A stretch of 45,836 nt of DNA. Origin: Halioglobus sp. Its GTDB lineage: Bacteria > Pseudomonadota > Gammaproteobacteria > Pseudomonadales > Halieaceae. Below the pieces are notes generated by a model. The model saw nothing but the letters and a program-made list of their open reading frames with translations. It was not told the DNA's origin and did no database searches. Every line of letters begins with the position of its first letter. The stretch's first letter is position 1. The translations under genes and the position numbers were made by a program. Of the stretch, positions 31,916-40,240 are shown in pieces. The stretch is taken from the NCBI GenBank assembly GCA_013214285.1, contig JABSPW010000007.1:1-45836 (forward strand), read 5' to 3'.

Positions 31916-32764
31916 TTAGAGCTGGTCACGAATGAACGCGATACCCTCGCCAGACACTTGCCATGGTGATTGGAACGCGTTACGCCAAATATTGGCGGCC
32001 GTGGCCAGGTCCGGATCGCCAGTACCGAAAGATTCTATCACCAGCCAACCGGAGTAGCCGACTGCCTTGAGCGCGGCGAAGTTCGCCACCCAGTTGACCT
32101 GCCCTGTGCCCAGTGCTCCGCGGTGACTTTCACTGAGATGAACGTGGGTTAGGACCTTTGCACAATTTTGCAAAGCTGTTTCGGGGTCGGCTTCCTCAAT
32201 ATTGGCATGATGCGTATCATAGTGCACGCCGACAGTGTCGAGGCCGACCTGCTCCACCATGCGCCGGCAATCAGCCGTGGTATTGATCATAAACACTTCG
32301 AAGCGATTCAAGACCTCCAGCCCCAGCCGCACACCCTGCTGCCCACCATACGCACCACAACTATGGAGATAATCAGCGCACCACCCCCATTCCTCCGCTG
32401 TCGGGCCGGCACCAGTGAAGTACTTGTGCGCCTGATAAAGGCCTCCGACTAAAATATCTGCGCCGATCACCGCCGCGCCGTCGATACAGCGTCGCAAATG
32501 TTCAGCCGCTGCCAAGCGTACCGAGGTCTCTGATGAAATCGGATTGCTCTCCCGTCCCATGAATGCGCAGGCAGTACGCGCCAAACCCAGTTCGTCGCAG
32601 GCTGTGGCCATGGCTTTCAGCTGTGCGTAAGATTGATCGCCAATCGGTATCTCGACACCGTCAAACCCTTGCCCTGCCAGGACCTCAAATACAGGAATGT
32701 GCTCCGGTGTTATCCGGGTGCCCCATAGCAACATGTTCATTCCGATTCTTACATCCACCGTCAT
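31916..32764 (-). CDS. Sugar phosphate isomerase/epimerase-fold protein 1
   Basis: At 282 residues, it is an AP-endonuclease-2/xylose-isomerase-like TIM barrel resembling D-psicose/D-tagatose 3-epimerases: 'IGMNMLLWG' at the start, 'GFDGVEIPI', metal Glu in 'LGLEVLNRFE', 'VHYDTHHANIEE', 'VHLSESHRGALGTGQVNW' and Glu in 'LVIESFG'. Relatives epimerise ketoses at C3 or cleave 3-keto-glycosides. It begins five bases after the MFS gene. Confidence 0.92.
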   Translation of the reverse strand: MTVDVRIGMNMLLWGTRITPEHIPVFEVLAGQGFDGVEIPIGDQSYAQLKAMATACDELGLARTACAFMGRESNPISSETSVRLAAAEHLRRCIDGAAVIGADILVGGLYQAHKYFTGAGPTAEEWGWCADYLHSCGAYGGQQGVRLGLEVLNRFEVFMINTTADCRRMVEQVGLDTVGVHYDTHHANIEEADPETALQNCAKVLTHVHLSESHRGALGTGQVNWVANFAALKAVGYSGWLVIESFGTGDPDLATAANIWRNAFQSPWQVSGEGIAFIRDQL

Positions 32765-32769
32765 CCCCC

Positions 32770-34095
32770 TCAGGGTACAGGCGTTCCAGATTCGACCATG
32801 GAGCGTGAAGAGCGTTCACCTCGTTTCCTATCCGCTAACCAGATAATGGCAAATACCGGTATTAGTAGCATCGGCACCACGGCGACTGACTGAAATGATT
32901 CCACCGAGGCGTAACGGAGCGCCTGCGCCATTGCCTCTGGAGACAGGCTGCTCAGCAGTTCACTGCCACCGGCCGCCCTGGCCTTGGCTTCATCGAATAT
33001 GGCACCCATGATGGGCAGTACAAACTGGATCGACATGCCACCCGCGAATCCCATCAGCCCCAGGGCTACTGCTCCGCCACGAGGGAAACGCTCGGCGACA
33101 ATTCCCAGCATCGTGGGCCACATGTAGCACACCCCGATACCCCATACTGTCGCTGCAGCAAAGGCCAACAGTGGCGAATCCGCCAGACTCAGCAGATACA
33201 GTCCGAGGCCAGCCGCCGCGCAGCTGACAATCATCAAACCGATCGAAGATATGCGCTTGACGATGGGACCGGCAAAATGACGCATGACAAACATCAATGC
33301 ACTGACATATACAAGCACCAAGATGCCGGGTATACCGACAGTATTGGTCAGGGCGATATCTACCCAGGCGCCGGGCGCAAGTTCGGAGGCCGCCGTCAGG
33401 AACATGCATATCCAGAACAACCAAAACAGGGGCCGCTGGACCAACTCGCTAATCATACCCGCGAAAGGGACACCCGCAGCGACACGTTCGGTCACCGGAA
33501 AAGTCGAGCGAGCCACCATACAGGCCATGATCACCGCGGGCACCAGCAACACGAGCACATTGACTTCCCAGGGAAGACCAAACTGCTCGATTGCAACACC
33601 GAGCAGACCGCCGACCACAATCCCTGCCGGCCACCACGCATGCAAGATATTCAGGCGGTGGGTCTTTTCCTGGGGGTACAGTGTCGCCACCATCGGGTTT
33701 GAAGCGGCCTCGACAGCACCCCAACCCAGGCCGGTCAGCAGTAAACTCAGCAGAACAACAGCTTCGACAGCGCCTGATACCGGCATTACAGCCGCCGCCA
33801 ACAAACCGAGAGAACCCAACACATACGCGGAAGCCGACAGTAACAACATGCGCTTTATCCCGATCAGGTCGACAATTGCGCTACCAAATAAAAGCGTCAG
33901 GGCAAACCCGGTAAAAGTGATGCCAATGGCCTGCCCTACCATAGCGGCGGAATTGACGAGATCAATCTGATCGTAAATGTCTGCTTGCAGATCTGGCGCG
34001 ATGTTGGCACGTACAGCAAAACCAAGGCCAATCAAAAAAATCGAGAGATTGCCCACATAATAAAGTCGCTGGCGGTCGATGTTGATATCAGTCAC
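32770..34095 (-). CDS. MFS transporter (sugar-type)
   Basis: At 441 residues, it has about twelve transmembrane segments in two halves with a central loop near 'ARSTFPVTERVAAGVPFAGM'. 'GIKRMLLLSASAYVLGSLG' follows helix 2 as in MFS motif A, and the helices are rich in Gly/Ala. It lies between two isomerase-fold genes in the operon, so uptake of the oxidised or desulfated sugar is likely. The start is GTG with GAGGG upstream. Confidence 0.92.
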   Translation of the reverse strand: MTDINIDRQRLYYVGNLSIFLIGLGFAVRANIAPDLQADIYDQIDLVNSAAMVGQAIGITFTGFALTLLFGSAIVDLIGIKRMLLLSASAYVLGSLGLLAAAVMPVSGAVEAVVLLSLLLTGLGWGAVEAASNPMVATLYPQEKTHRLNILHAWWPAGIVVGGLLGVAIEQFGLPWEVNVLVLLVPAVIMACMVARSTFPVTERVAAGVPFAGMISELVQRPLFWLFWICMFLTAASELAPGAWVDIALTNTVGIPGILVLVYVSALMFVMRHFAGPIVKRISSIGLMIVSCAAAGLGLYLLSLADSPLLAFAAATVWGIGVCYMWPTMLGIVAERFPRGGAVALGLMGFAGGMSIQFVLPIMGAIFDEAKARAAGGSELLSSLSPEAMAQALRYASVESFQSVAVVPMLLIPVFAIIWLADRKRGERSSRSMVESGTPVP

Positions 34096-34139
34096 GGGGG
34101 CACCCTCTTGTCGTTATAGTGATGTTTTACCGATTCCGC

Positions 34140-35195
34140 TTAGTCCAAACCCAGTATACGCCGATTTATGTTTTCATCTGTCGTCCCAGCGGCAAAGTCG
34201 TCAAAGGCCCTGTCGGTGGTTCGAATGATGTGCCGTTTGATAAAATCCACGCCTTCTTTTGCGCCTTGCTCAGGGTGTTTTAGACAGCACTCCCACTCCA
34301 GTACTGCCCACCCCTCAAAGCCGAATTTCGCCAACTGACTGAAGATGCCGCTGAAATCGACCTGCCCGTCACCCAAAGAGCGGAACCGACCCGCTCTATC
34401 CACCCAGTCCTGATAGCCACCGTAAACGCCCTGGCGGCCATTCGGATTAAACTCCGCATCCTTGACATGAAACATCTTGATGCGTTCACAATAAATCTCG
34501 ATAAACTGCAAATAATCAAGTTGCTGCAGCACAAAGTGACTGGGGTCATAGAGTATATGGCAACGGGGATGCCCATTGACGGCATCGAGGAACCGCTCAA
34601 AGGAAACGCCGTCGTGCAGGTCTTCTCCGGGGTGGATTTCATAGCACAGATCCACACCTGCCTCTTCGAAAGCGTCTAAAATCGGCAGCCAGCGCTTGCC
34701 CAACTCGGCGAAGCCGGTCTCAACCAGGCCTTTTGGCCGCTGTGGCCAAGGGTATAGTGTGTGCCATAACAGAGCACCTGAAAACGTCGCATGGGCCGTT
34801 AGGCCCAAATTTTTACTGGCTTGAGCCGCCAGCAATAGCTGCTCAACTGCCCAGGCCTGCCGCATTTGCGGTTTTCCGCGTACGATAGCGGGCGCAAAAC
34901 TATCAAACAGTGCATCATAGGCCGGATGCACTGCCACCAGTTGCCCCTGAAGGTGTGTTGACAATTCGGTGATCGCGACACCACTTTCAGCACAAGCACC
35001 GATGAGCTCATCACAATAATCTTTGCTGACAGCGGCTGTTTCGAGATCGATCAAGCGCTCGTCCCAGGTCGGCATCTGGACACCCTTGTAACCTAGATCG
35101 CTGGCCCATGTGCTGATGCTCGCCAGAGAATTGAACGGTGCCTGATCACCGAGGAACTGTGCTAGAAAAATTGCAGGACCTTTGATGCTGTGCAT
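34140..35195 (-). CDS. Sugar phosphate isomerase/epimerase-fold protein 2
   Basis: At 351 residues, a second TIM-barrel member of the same broad family with a different pattern: 'WASDLGYKGVQMPTWD', 'DLCYEIHPGEDLHDG' (metal Glu), 'CHILYDPSHFVLQQLDYL' (Asp, His), 'IKMFHVKDAEF' and 'WAVLEWECC' (Glu). This is the form commonly found beside Gfo/Idh oxidoreductases. AGGAG lies eight bases before ATG 35195, and the gap from the Gfo/Idh gene is only 15 bases. A role in keto-sugar isomerisation or glycosidic elimination is plausible. Confidence 0.92.
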   Translation of the reverse strand: MHSIKGPAIFLAQFLGDQAPFNSLASISTWASDLGYKGVQMPTWDERLIDLETAAVSKDYCDELIGACAESGVAITELSTHLQGQLVAVHPAYDALFDSFAPAIVRGKPQMRQAWAVEQLLLAAQASKNLGLTAHATFSGALLWHTLYPWPQRPKGLVETGFAELGKRWLPILDAFEEAGVDLCYEIHPGEDLHDGVSFERFLDAVNGHPRCHILYDPSHFVLQQLDYLQFIEIYCERIKMFHVKDAEFNPNGRQGVYGGYQDWVDRAGRFRSLGDGQVDFSGIFSQLAKFGFEGWAVLEWECCLKHPEQGAKEGVDFIKRHIIRTTDRAFDDFAAGTTDENINRRILGLD

Positions 35196-35210
35196 TTAAT
35201 CCGCTCCTGA

Positions 35211-36368
35211 TTAATACGACTGTAGGCGATGCCATTTCACGTTACTCGCGCTTGCGGTCACCGCCAGTTCGATAAATGCCATACCGCGTATTGCAGCTTC
35301 AATACCAGGGCAGTCAGTGTTGTGGTCATGCGAGGCAACACCCGCGTGCCGATCGCGGAGCTGCCCAGCAAAAGCCATATAGAGATTAGCGAATGCCTCG
35401 ATGTAGCCCTCCGGATGCCCCATGGGCAAGCGGGTATTCGCGGTCGCCCGCTCGCCTAGATAGGCCGCGCCGGCTCGCAACATTTGCACAGGCCGATCAT
35501 GCCACTTCAACCAGAGGGTATTGGGTTCCTGCTGACTCCACTCCACTCCACCTTTGTCTCCGTACGCACGGATTTTCAAACCGTTCTCTTCTCCAATACA
35601 GATTTGACTGGCATGTAGCACACCGCGTGCCCCGCTCTCAAAACGCAGCAACATGGCGCCGTCGTCATCGAGAACGCGACCTTCCACCATGGGGGTAAGA
35701 TCCGCACACACAGCTTCAATCTTTAAGCCACTGACATATTCTGCCAGGTTCGCCGCGTGTACGCCGATATCGGCGAAACAACCGCTGACTCCCGCTCGCT
35801 CGGGGTCCAATCGCCAGCTAGCCTGCTTATTGCCTGCCTGCTCCTCTCGTTCGACCAACCAGCCTTGCGGGTACTCTACGATGACTTTGCGTATAGCACC
35901 GAGTTCGCCAGCAGCGATGCGTTGCTGCGCTTCTTTGACTAACGGATAGCCGGTATAAGTATGCGTTAAGCCATAGAGCAAATTGGTCGCTTGGAGTTTT
36001 TCACGCAGTAGCAACGCTTCATTCAAAGAGAGGGTTGCCGGCTTGTCAGACAGCACATGAAAGCCTGCGTCGAGGGCCGCATGGGCAACGGGGTAGTGCA
36101 GGTGATTCGGGGTGACAATGGCAACGAACTGCATGCGCCGGTCGGCACTTAGCTGCGCCTCGGCAGACATCATTGTCTGGTAGTCTCGGTAGACCCGCGA
36201 AGCAGGCAATCCCAATTGCTTGCCGAAGCGCAGTGAGCACTCCGGGTCAGCGCTGAAGGCGCCGCAGACCAGTTCGATTTCTCCGTCCAGCGCCGCCGCG
36301 CTGCGATGCACCTCTCCGATGAAGGCACCCTCGCCTCCACCGACCATGCCCATCCTCAACTTGATCAT
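35211..36368 (-). CDS. Gfo/Idh/MocA-family oxidoreductase
   Basis: At 385 residues, the N-terminal Rossmann fold has 'MGMVGGGEGAFIGEVHR', the nucleotide-binding loop 'VAIVTPNHLHYPVA' and catalytic 'LSDKPATLSLNEA' (Lys of the E/D-K-P motif). 'GCFADIGVHAANLAEYVSG' (Asp, His) completes the active site. ATG 36368, with GGGAG upstream, is preferred over the longer frame. It is the first gene of the operon and diverges from the PAS-AraC gene. Family members oxidise or reduce sugar hydroxyl/keto groups with NAD(P). Confidence 0.93.
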   Translation of the reverse strand: MIKLRMGMVGGGEGAFIGEVHRSAAALDGEIELVCGAFSADPECSLRFGKQLGLPASRVYRDYQTMMSAEAQLSADRRMQFVAIVTPNHLHYPVAHAALDAGFHVLSDKPATLSLNEALLLREKLQATNLLYGLTHTYTGYPLVKEAQQRIAAGELGAIRKVIVEYPQGWLVEREEQAGNKQASWRLDPERAGVSGCFADIGVHAANLAEYVSGLKIEAVCADLTPMVEGRVLDDDGAMLLRFESGARGVLHASQICIGEENGLKIRAYGDKGGVEWSQQEPNTLWLKWHDRPVQMLRAGAAYLGERATANTRLPMGHPEGYIEAFANLYMAFAGQLRDRHAGVASHDHNTDCPGIEAAIRGMAFIELAVTASASNVKWHRLQSY

Positions 36369-36409
36369 GAGCCTGCTCCCGGTTTCGCGGTATTGTTTCC
36401 ACTTGTGGC

Positions 36410-36453
36410 TTGACAGGTCTTGCATATATGCCGACTATTCTTGAATAAATTCA
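36410..36453. promoter_or_regulatory. Divergent control region, araC-type gene / glycoside operon
   Basis: In the 113-bp gap lie TTGACA (36410-36415) and GACTAT (36433-36438), 17 bp apart, as a weak plus-strand promoter. Two palindromes are also present: GCATATATGC (36422-36431) and TGAATAAATTCA (36442-36453). One or both could be regulator sites shared by the divergent units. Confidence 0.45.
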
Positions 36454-36481
36454 GCGTGAAAGCTAAAATTTGACAAAACTG

Positions 36482-37192
36482 ATGTATGCGCAGCTTGTCG
36501 ATGCCACCGCGAACTTCACCCTGTTGGACTTGGTGCCGGATACTCATGCCTGGCTAAAGGACCCTGCGGGGACCTTTGTCCATGCCAACCGGCTATTTCT
36601 GCAGCGTTTTGGTTTCCACTCGGCCGGTGCGCTGGCCGGTAAGACAGACCATGACCTGGCACCGCCTCACCTTGCACAGCAATACATCCGTGATGATGGG
36701 CGAGTCCTCGCCGGCACCGTAGTCACTGACCGCCTTGAACTGATATCTGGCGTAGACCGGGATGGTGATTGGTTCCTTACGTCAAAGTGGCCCGTCTACG
36801 ATAAACACAACCACATTATTGGCACACTTGGTATCAGCCGTCATCTGAACCGCACAGAGGGTACGACGTTCCCCTTTCAACAGCTACGTGCACCGGTCGA
36901 TTACATCCATCAACATTTCAGCCAGTCACTGTCCGTAGCAGACCTGGCCCGGGCCTGTAACTTATCCATCAGTGCTTTGGAGCGACGGTTCCGCAGACAT
37001 CTAAATAAAACACCGCACCAATACATCAGTGAAGTGCGTCTCTCTCATGCGCGAGCCCTTCTTTTGGATACGGATAAGAGCATAGGCAGTATCGCGCTGG
37101 AAGCGGGTTTCGCAGACCATAGTCATTTTACTCGGGCCTTCAAAAAGCAATTTGGAGTGACACCAAGGACGGCGAGAGCGCAGCCTGGATAG
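36482..37192 (+). CDS. PAS-AraC transcriptional regulator
   Basis: At 236 residues, it has an N-terminal PAS domain ('TLLDLVPDTHAWLKDPAGTF' ... 'KWPVYDKHNHIIGTLGISR', about 15-122) and a C-terminal AraC double helix-turn-helix ('LSVADLARACNLSISALERRF', 'SIGSIALEAGFADHSHFTRAF', then 'KKQFGVTPRTARA'). The PAS replaces the usual cupin sensor, so it may sense a small ligand or redox state. ATG 36482 is chosen; TTG 36470 is an alternative. Its divergent position suggests it controls the glycoside/sulfatase operon. Confidence 0.92.
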   Translation: MYAQLVDATANFTLLDLVPDTHAWLKDPAGTFVHANRLFLQRFGFHSAGALAGKTDHDLAPPHLAQQYIRDDGRVLAGTVVTDRLELISGVDRDGDWFLTSKWPVYDKHNHIIGTLGISRHLNRTEGTTFPFQQLRAPVDYIHQHFSQSLSVADLARACNLSISALERRFRRHLNKTPHQYISEVRLSHARALLLDTDKSIGSIALEAGFADHSHFTRAFKKQFGVTPRTARAQPG

Positions 37193-37252
37193 CCTGCAGC
37201 CGGGCTGACGTGACATTGCCGTCCGGCCCAACGCGGGCAAGGGGGCAATAAA

Positions 37253-38209
37253 TTAGTCAGCGTAGGCCTTGCCGAAGGCGCTGACAAAAGCCTCAAGGTC
37301 AGCTGCTGGCAGGTCGTTAATGCCCGCCGCACCCGCTCGTCCGCCACCGGTGGGGAACTGGTTGCAAAGATCTGCAGCACCGTTTTTATTGGTCATGGGA
37401 GCCCGCACACTGACCAGATAATTACCGTTGGCCTTGATTGTCAGCACTGCATGGGCGCGGTGCGGGTTATCAACAGCGAGATCATTACTGTAGACGCCAC
37501 TGACGCGCCGTGCCCAGGCCTCGTTGGGCAGTATAAACACAGCCGTCGACGCATCCACTTGCACGGGCTCAAGGGCAGCAGCGGCGGCCATGTCCTCGCG
37601 GTAGCCGGTACTTAACGTGCGAAAGTCCTTTGAGTTGACGACAAAATCTAGCGGACCATCGGCCGCATAAAGGTTCAGGTAGAGCCGTCTCGGGTCGTAG
37701 TGTAAGTCTTCGATGGCAGGGCCGTAGCCATTGTAGTTGATATAGGTGCCGAGCTGCTCCAATGCCTCGAGGTCCTCACGCGAAATGGTCAGATCGTGCG
37801 CCAAAGTACGCGCCGTATCCTTCAAGTTGTCGCCAAAAGCGCCCGTCACTGCCCAGTCTAGATGGGCTCCTTGCAGGTGTTCATTGACCAGCACCGCAGT
37901 ACATACTTCGGGTGCCTCGTTAATGATCGCGGTCAGGTTAGGACTGTCGGGAATGTTTCCCGGCTTGTGATGGTCTACATAAAACACGGTTGCGCCGACG
38001 CTCAAAGCGTTTTCCAGCGACGCTTTGTTCTTGTCCATGGAGACATCCAGGACCGTTATGCGATCCCCCGCCACAGCGTCAACACGATCGAGCAAATTGA
38101 TATCCCGCTTCACGCCGGTTATTAGCTCAGCGTCGCGGGGCGCAGCTTTGCGCATTTGCAGTAGCGCGCAGATACCATCCGCATCGCCATTGAACAGATC
38201 GTAGTTCAT
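37253..38209 (-). CDS. DHH-family phosphoesterase
   Basis: At 318 residues, DHH motifs: 'FNGDADGI' (Asp9, Asp11), 'LDVSMDKN' (Asp55), 'YVDHHKPG' (Asp79-His80-His81) and 'GAFGDN'. The C-terminal DHHA1-like part ends with 'FPTGGGRAGAAGIN', where Arg takes the place of the frequent His. Relatives such as NrnA degrade nano-RNA and dephosphorylate pAp. It is the third gene after cysC and sat with a 36-base gap, so removal of pAp, the by-product of PAPS use, is a plausible job. Direct evidence of substrate is lacking. Confidence 0.88.
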   Translation of the reverse strand: MNYDLFNGDADGICALLQMRKAAPRDAELITGVKRDINLLDRVDAVAGDRITVLDVSMDKNKASLENALSVGATVFYVDHHKPGNIPDSPNLTAIINEAPEVCTAVLVNEHLQGAHLDWAVTGAFGDNLKDTARTLAHDLTISREDLEALEQLGTYINYNGYGPAIEDLHYDPRRLYLNLYAADGPLDFVVNSKDFRTLSTGYREDMAAAAALEPVQVDASTAVFILPNEAWARRVSGVYSNDLAVDNPHRAHAVLTIKANGNYLVSVRAPMTNKNGAADLCNQFPTGGGRAGAAGINDLPAADLEAFVSAFGKAYAD

Positions 38210-38245
38210 GAGTTGCGCCCTACTCGCCAGCTGCTGATATCCAGG

Positions 38246-39436
38246 TTACGAGTCAAGGGACTGGTAGTAGTCCGATAATATTTTCGCTACTTCCGGACGT
38301 GAAAACTCCGGCGGAGGCGCCTCGCCCCGACCTAACATCTCACGCACCTTCGTACCGGACAATAGGACGAAGTCCTCCATGGTATGACCTTCCGGCGCGT
38401 CCTTCATCATAATAACGCGGTCAAGCTTCGTACTGTAAGCGGTATGATCTGCTTTGAAGACCTCGAGTTCCAATGCGCCCGTGGGCACGTCTTCATCAAA
38501 GATCGTTTGCGCGTCGAAGCCACCATAATAGTCACCCACCCCTGCATGGTCTCGCCCGACTATGAGATGTGTACAGCCACAGTTCTGGCGAAATACAGCA
38601 TGCAGTACCGCTTCGCGTGGACCTGCATAGAGCATATCAAAGCCGTAACCTGTCACCATAACTGTATTAGGCGGAAAGTAGACCTCTACCATTTTGCGAA
38701 TCGAGGCGTCACGCACATCGGCGGGTATGTCGCCTGGTTTGAGCTTTCCCAACAACATATGAATCAGAACGCCGTCTGCATCGAGCTGATCCATAGCCAT
38801 ACGACATAATTCCTCGTGTGCCCGGTGCATGGGATTGCGGGTCTGGAAGGCTACAACCTTTTCCCACCCGTGTTCGGCAATCTCTTTGCGTATTTCCACC
38901 GCGGTCCGAAACGTATCGGGAAAATCTGTTTGAAAATAAGAGTAGCTCAATACCTGTATAGGGCCCGACAGGAGGGTGTGTCCCATACTAAGGAAATTCG
39001 CGACACCAGGATGTTCAGGATCAAGCGTGCGAAAAATTTTTTCTGCCATAAAGTGCATCTGTTCTTCGCTGACATCTTCGACAGCCTCGACCTGCATCAC
39101 CGCAAGCACCGGATTGCCCTCGACGTTGGGATCTCTTAACGCAACGCGAGTTCCCGCCTCGACGTTGGACTCAGTTGTCAGGTTGATAATGGGGACTGGG
39201 AAAAATAACCCATCTACAGTGTGCATCTTCTCCGAAACACTCATTGCATCAGCCAAGTTCATGTAGCCCGTCAGAGGGTTAAAATAGCCACCCCCGAGCA
39301 TGACCGCGTTGGCTGCCGCTGCCGAACTGAGTATCAGCGAGGGTAACGTTTCCGCCTCGACCATTAAAGTATTGCGCCTGTCACTGTCGGCGACATATAG
39401 CGGGTTTAGTGCATCTGAACCGTGGGGCTTTATCAT
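38246..39436 (-). CDS. sat: Sulfate adenylyltransferase (ATP sulfurylase, Sat type)
   Basis: At 396 residues, it is the monofunctional Sat-type enzyme rather than the CysDN heterodimer. ATP-binding motif 'FQTRNPMHRAHEEL' (QTRNP at 198-202, HxxH-like M-H-R-A-H to 207), 'GRDHAGVG' (294-301) and the N-terminal PUA-like domain with 'GGYFNPLTGYM'. It forms APS from sulfate and ATP. It begins 13 bases after the cysC stop. Together with cysC, it gives a dedicated PAPS-producing unit. Confidence 0.95.
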   Translation of the reverse strand: MIKPHGSDALNPLYVADSDRRNTLMVEAETLPSLILSSAAAANAVMLGGGYFNPLTGYMNLADAMSVSEKMHTVDGLFFPVPIINLTTESNVEAGTRVALRDPNVEGNPVLAVMQVEAVEDVSEEQMHFMAEKIFRTLDPEHPGVANFLSMGHTLLSGPIQVLSYSYFQTDFPDTFRTAVEIRKEIAEHGWEKVVAFQTRNPMHRAHEELCRMAMDQLDADGVLIHMLLGKLKPGDIPADVRDASIRKMVEVYFPPNTVMVTGYGFDMLYAGPREAVLHAVFRQNCGCTHLIVGRDHAGVGDYYGGFDAQTIFDEDVPTGALELEVFKADHTAYSTKLDRVIMMKDAPEGHTMEDFVLLSGTKVREMLGRGEAPPPEFSRPEVAKILSDYYQSLDS

Positions 39437-39449
39437 CGGCCTCTACTCC

Positions 39450-40067
39450 TTACTTTTCGATAATGCCGCGCTCGCGCAACACAGAGAGAATCTGATCAAC
39501 CTCTTCCTGGAGCGTCTGTTTATCGGAGTGCAGGTGAATTTCTGGGCCAGTCGGCGCCTCGTAGGGGTCGTCAATGCCAGTGAAATTCTTGATCTCTCCA
39601 GCACGGGCTTTTTTGTACAGCCCCTTCGGGTCACGTCCCTCCGCCGCCTCCAAGGAACAATCTACAAAGATCTCAATAAACGCCATGCCAGCAGCTTCAT
39701 GCAGAGCGCGCACCTGATCACGATCCTCGCGGTATGGACTGATAAAGCTGCTGAGTGCAATGACGCCACTATCGACAAACAATTTGGCTACTTCGCCGAT
39801 ACGACGGATATTTTCAGTGCGGTCTTCTGCAGAAAAGCCCAAATTTTTGTTAATACCCATACGCACGTTGTCGCCATCGAGGCGATAAGACAGTACTCCC
39901 ATTTCATGCAGAGTACCCTCCAGTTCGACGGCTACGGTGCTTTTGCCACTGCCGGACAGGCCGGTGAACCAGAGGGTGGCGCCCGTGTGGCCCAACATCT
40001 TCCCGCGGTGGTCGCGAGTAATATCACCCTCGTGCCAGTGTACATTCGTCGCCTTCTGTTCCGCCAT
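39450..40067 (-). CDS. cysC: Adenylyl-sulfate (APS) kinase
   Basis: At 205 residues, P-loop 'GLSGSGKST' (36-44), 'YRLDGDNVRMGINKNLGFS', 'RTENIRRIGEVAKLF', 'SFISPYREDRDQVR', 'FIEIFVDCSLE' and 'DPKGLYKKARAGEIKNFTGI' (20) are all diagnostic. It phosphorylates APS to PAPS. ATG 40067, with GGAGAG seven bases upstream, is preferred over ATG 40082. It is the first gene of the cysC-sat-DHH operon. Confidence 0.96.
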   Translation of the reverse strand: MAEQKATNVHWHEGDITRDHRGKMLGHTGATLWFTGLSGSGKSTVAVELEGTLHEMGVLSYRLDGDNVRMGINKNLGFSAEDRTENIRRIGEVAKLFVDSGVIALSSFISPYREDRDQVRALHEAAGMAFIEIFVDCSLEAAEGRDPKGLYKKARAGEIKNFTGIDDPYEAPTGPEIHLHSDKQTLQEEVDQILSVLRERGIIEK

Positions 40068-40240
40068 ACGTGTGCTCTCCATCCCAATGCCCAGGTCATC
40101 TCGCCTATACGGCGAACAGTCGTGTTGAAGGCGCTCAAGGTTACGGCCATATGAACTTCATGTAAAACAGGATATTATGGATGCTTCTACCGGTTTTTCC
40201 GGTTATCAGATACGCTTTCTACCGGCCACGGGGGCAGCCT

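Noticed and set aside
33284..33970. Plus-strand open frame of 228 codons opposite the MFS transporter
   Set aside because: Thr/Pro/Arg-rich translation is typical of an antisense shadow of a membrane protein gene.
39300..40154. Plus-strand open frame of 284 codons opposite sat and cysC
   Set aside because: It spans two well-supported minus-strand genes and shows no protein-like motif.
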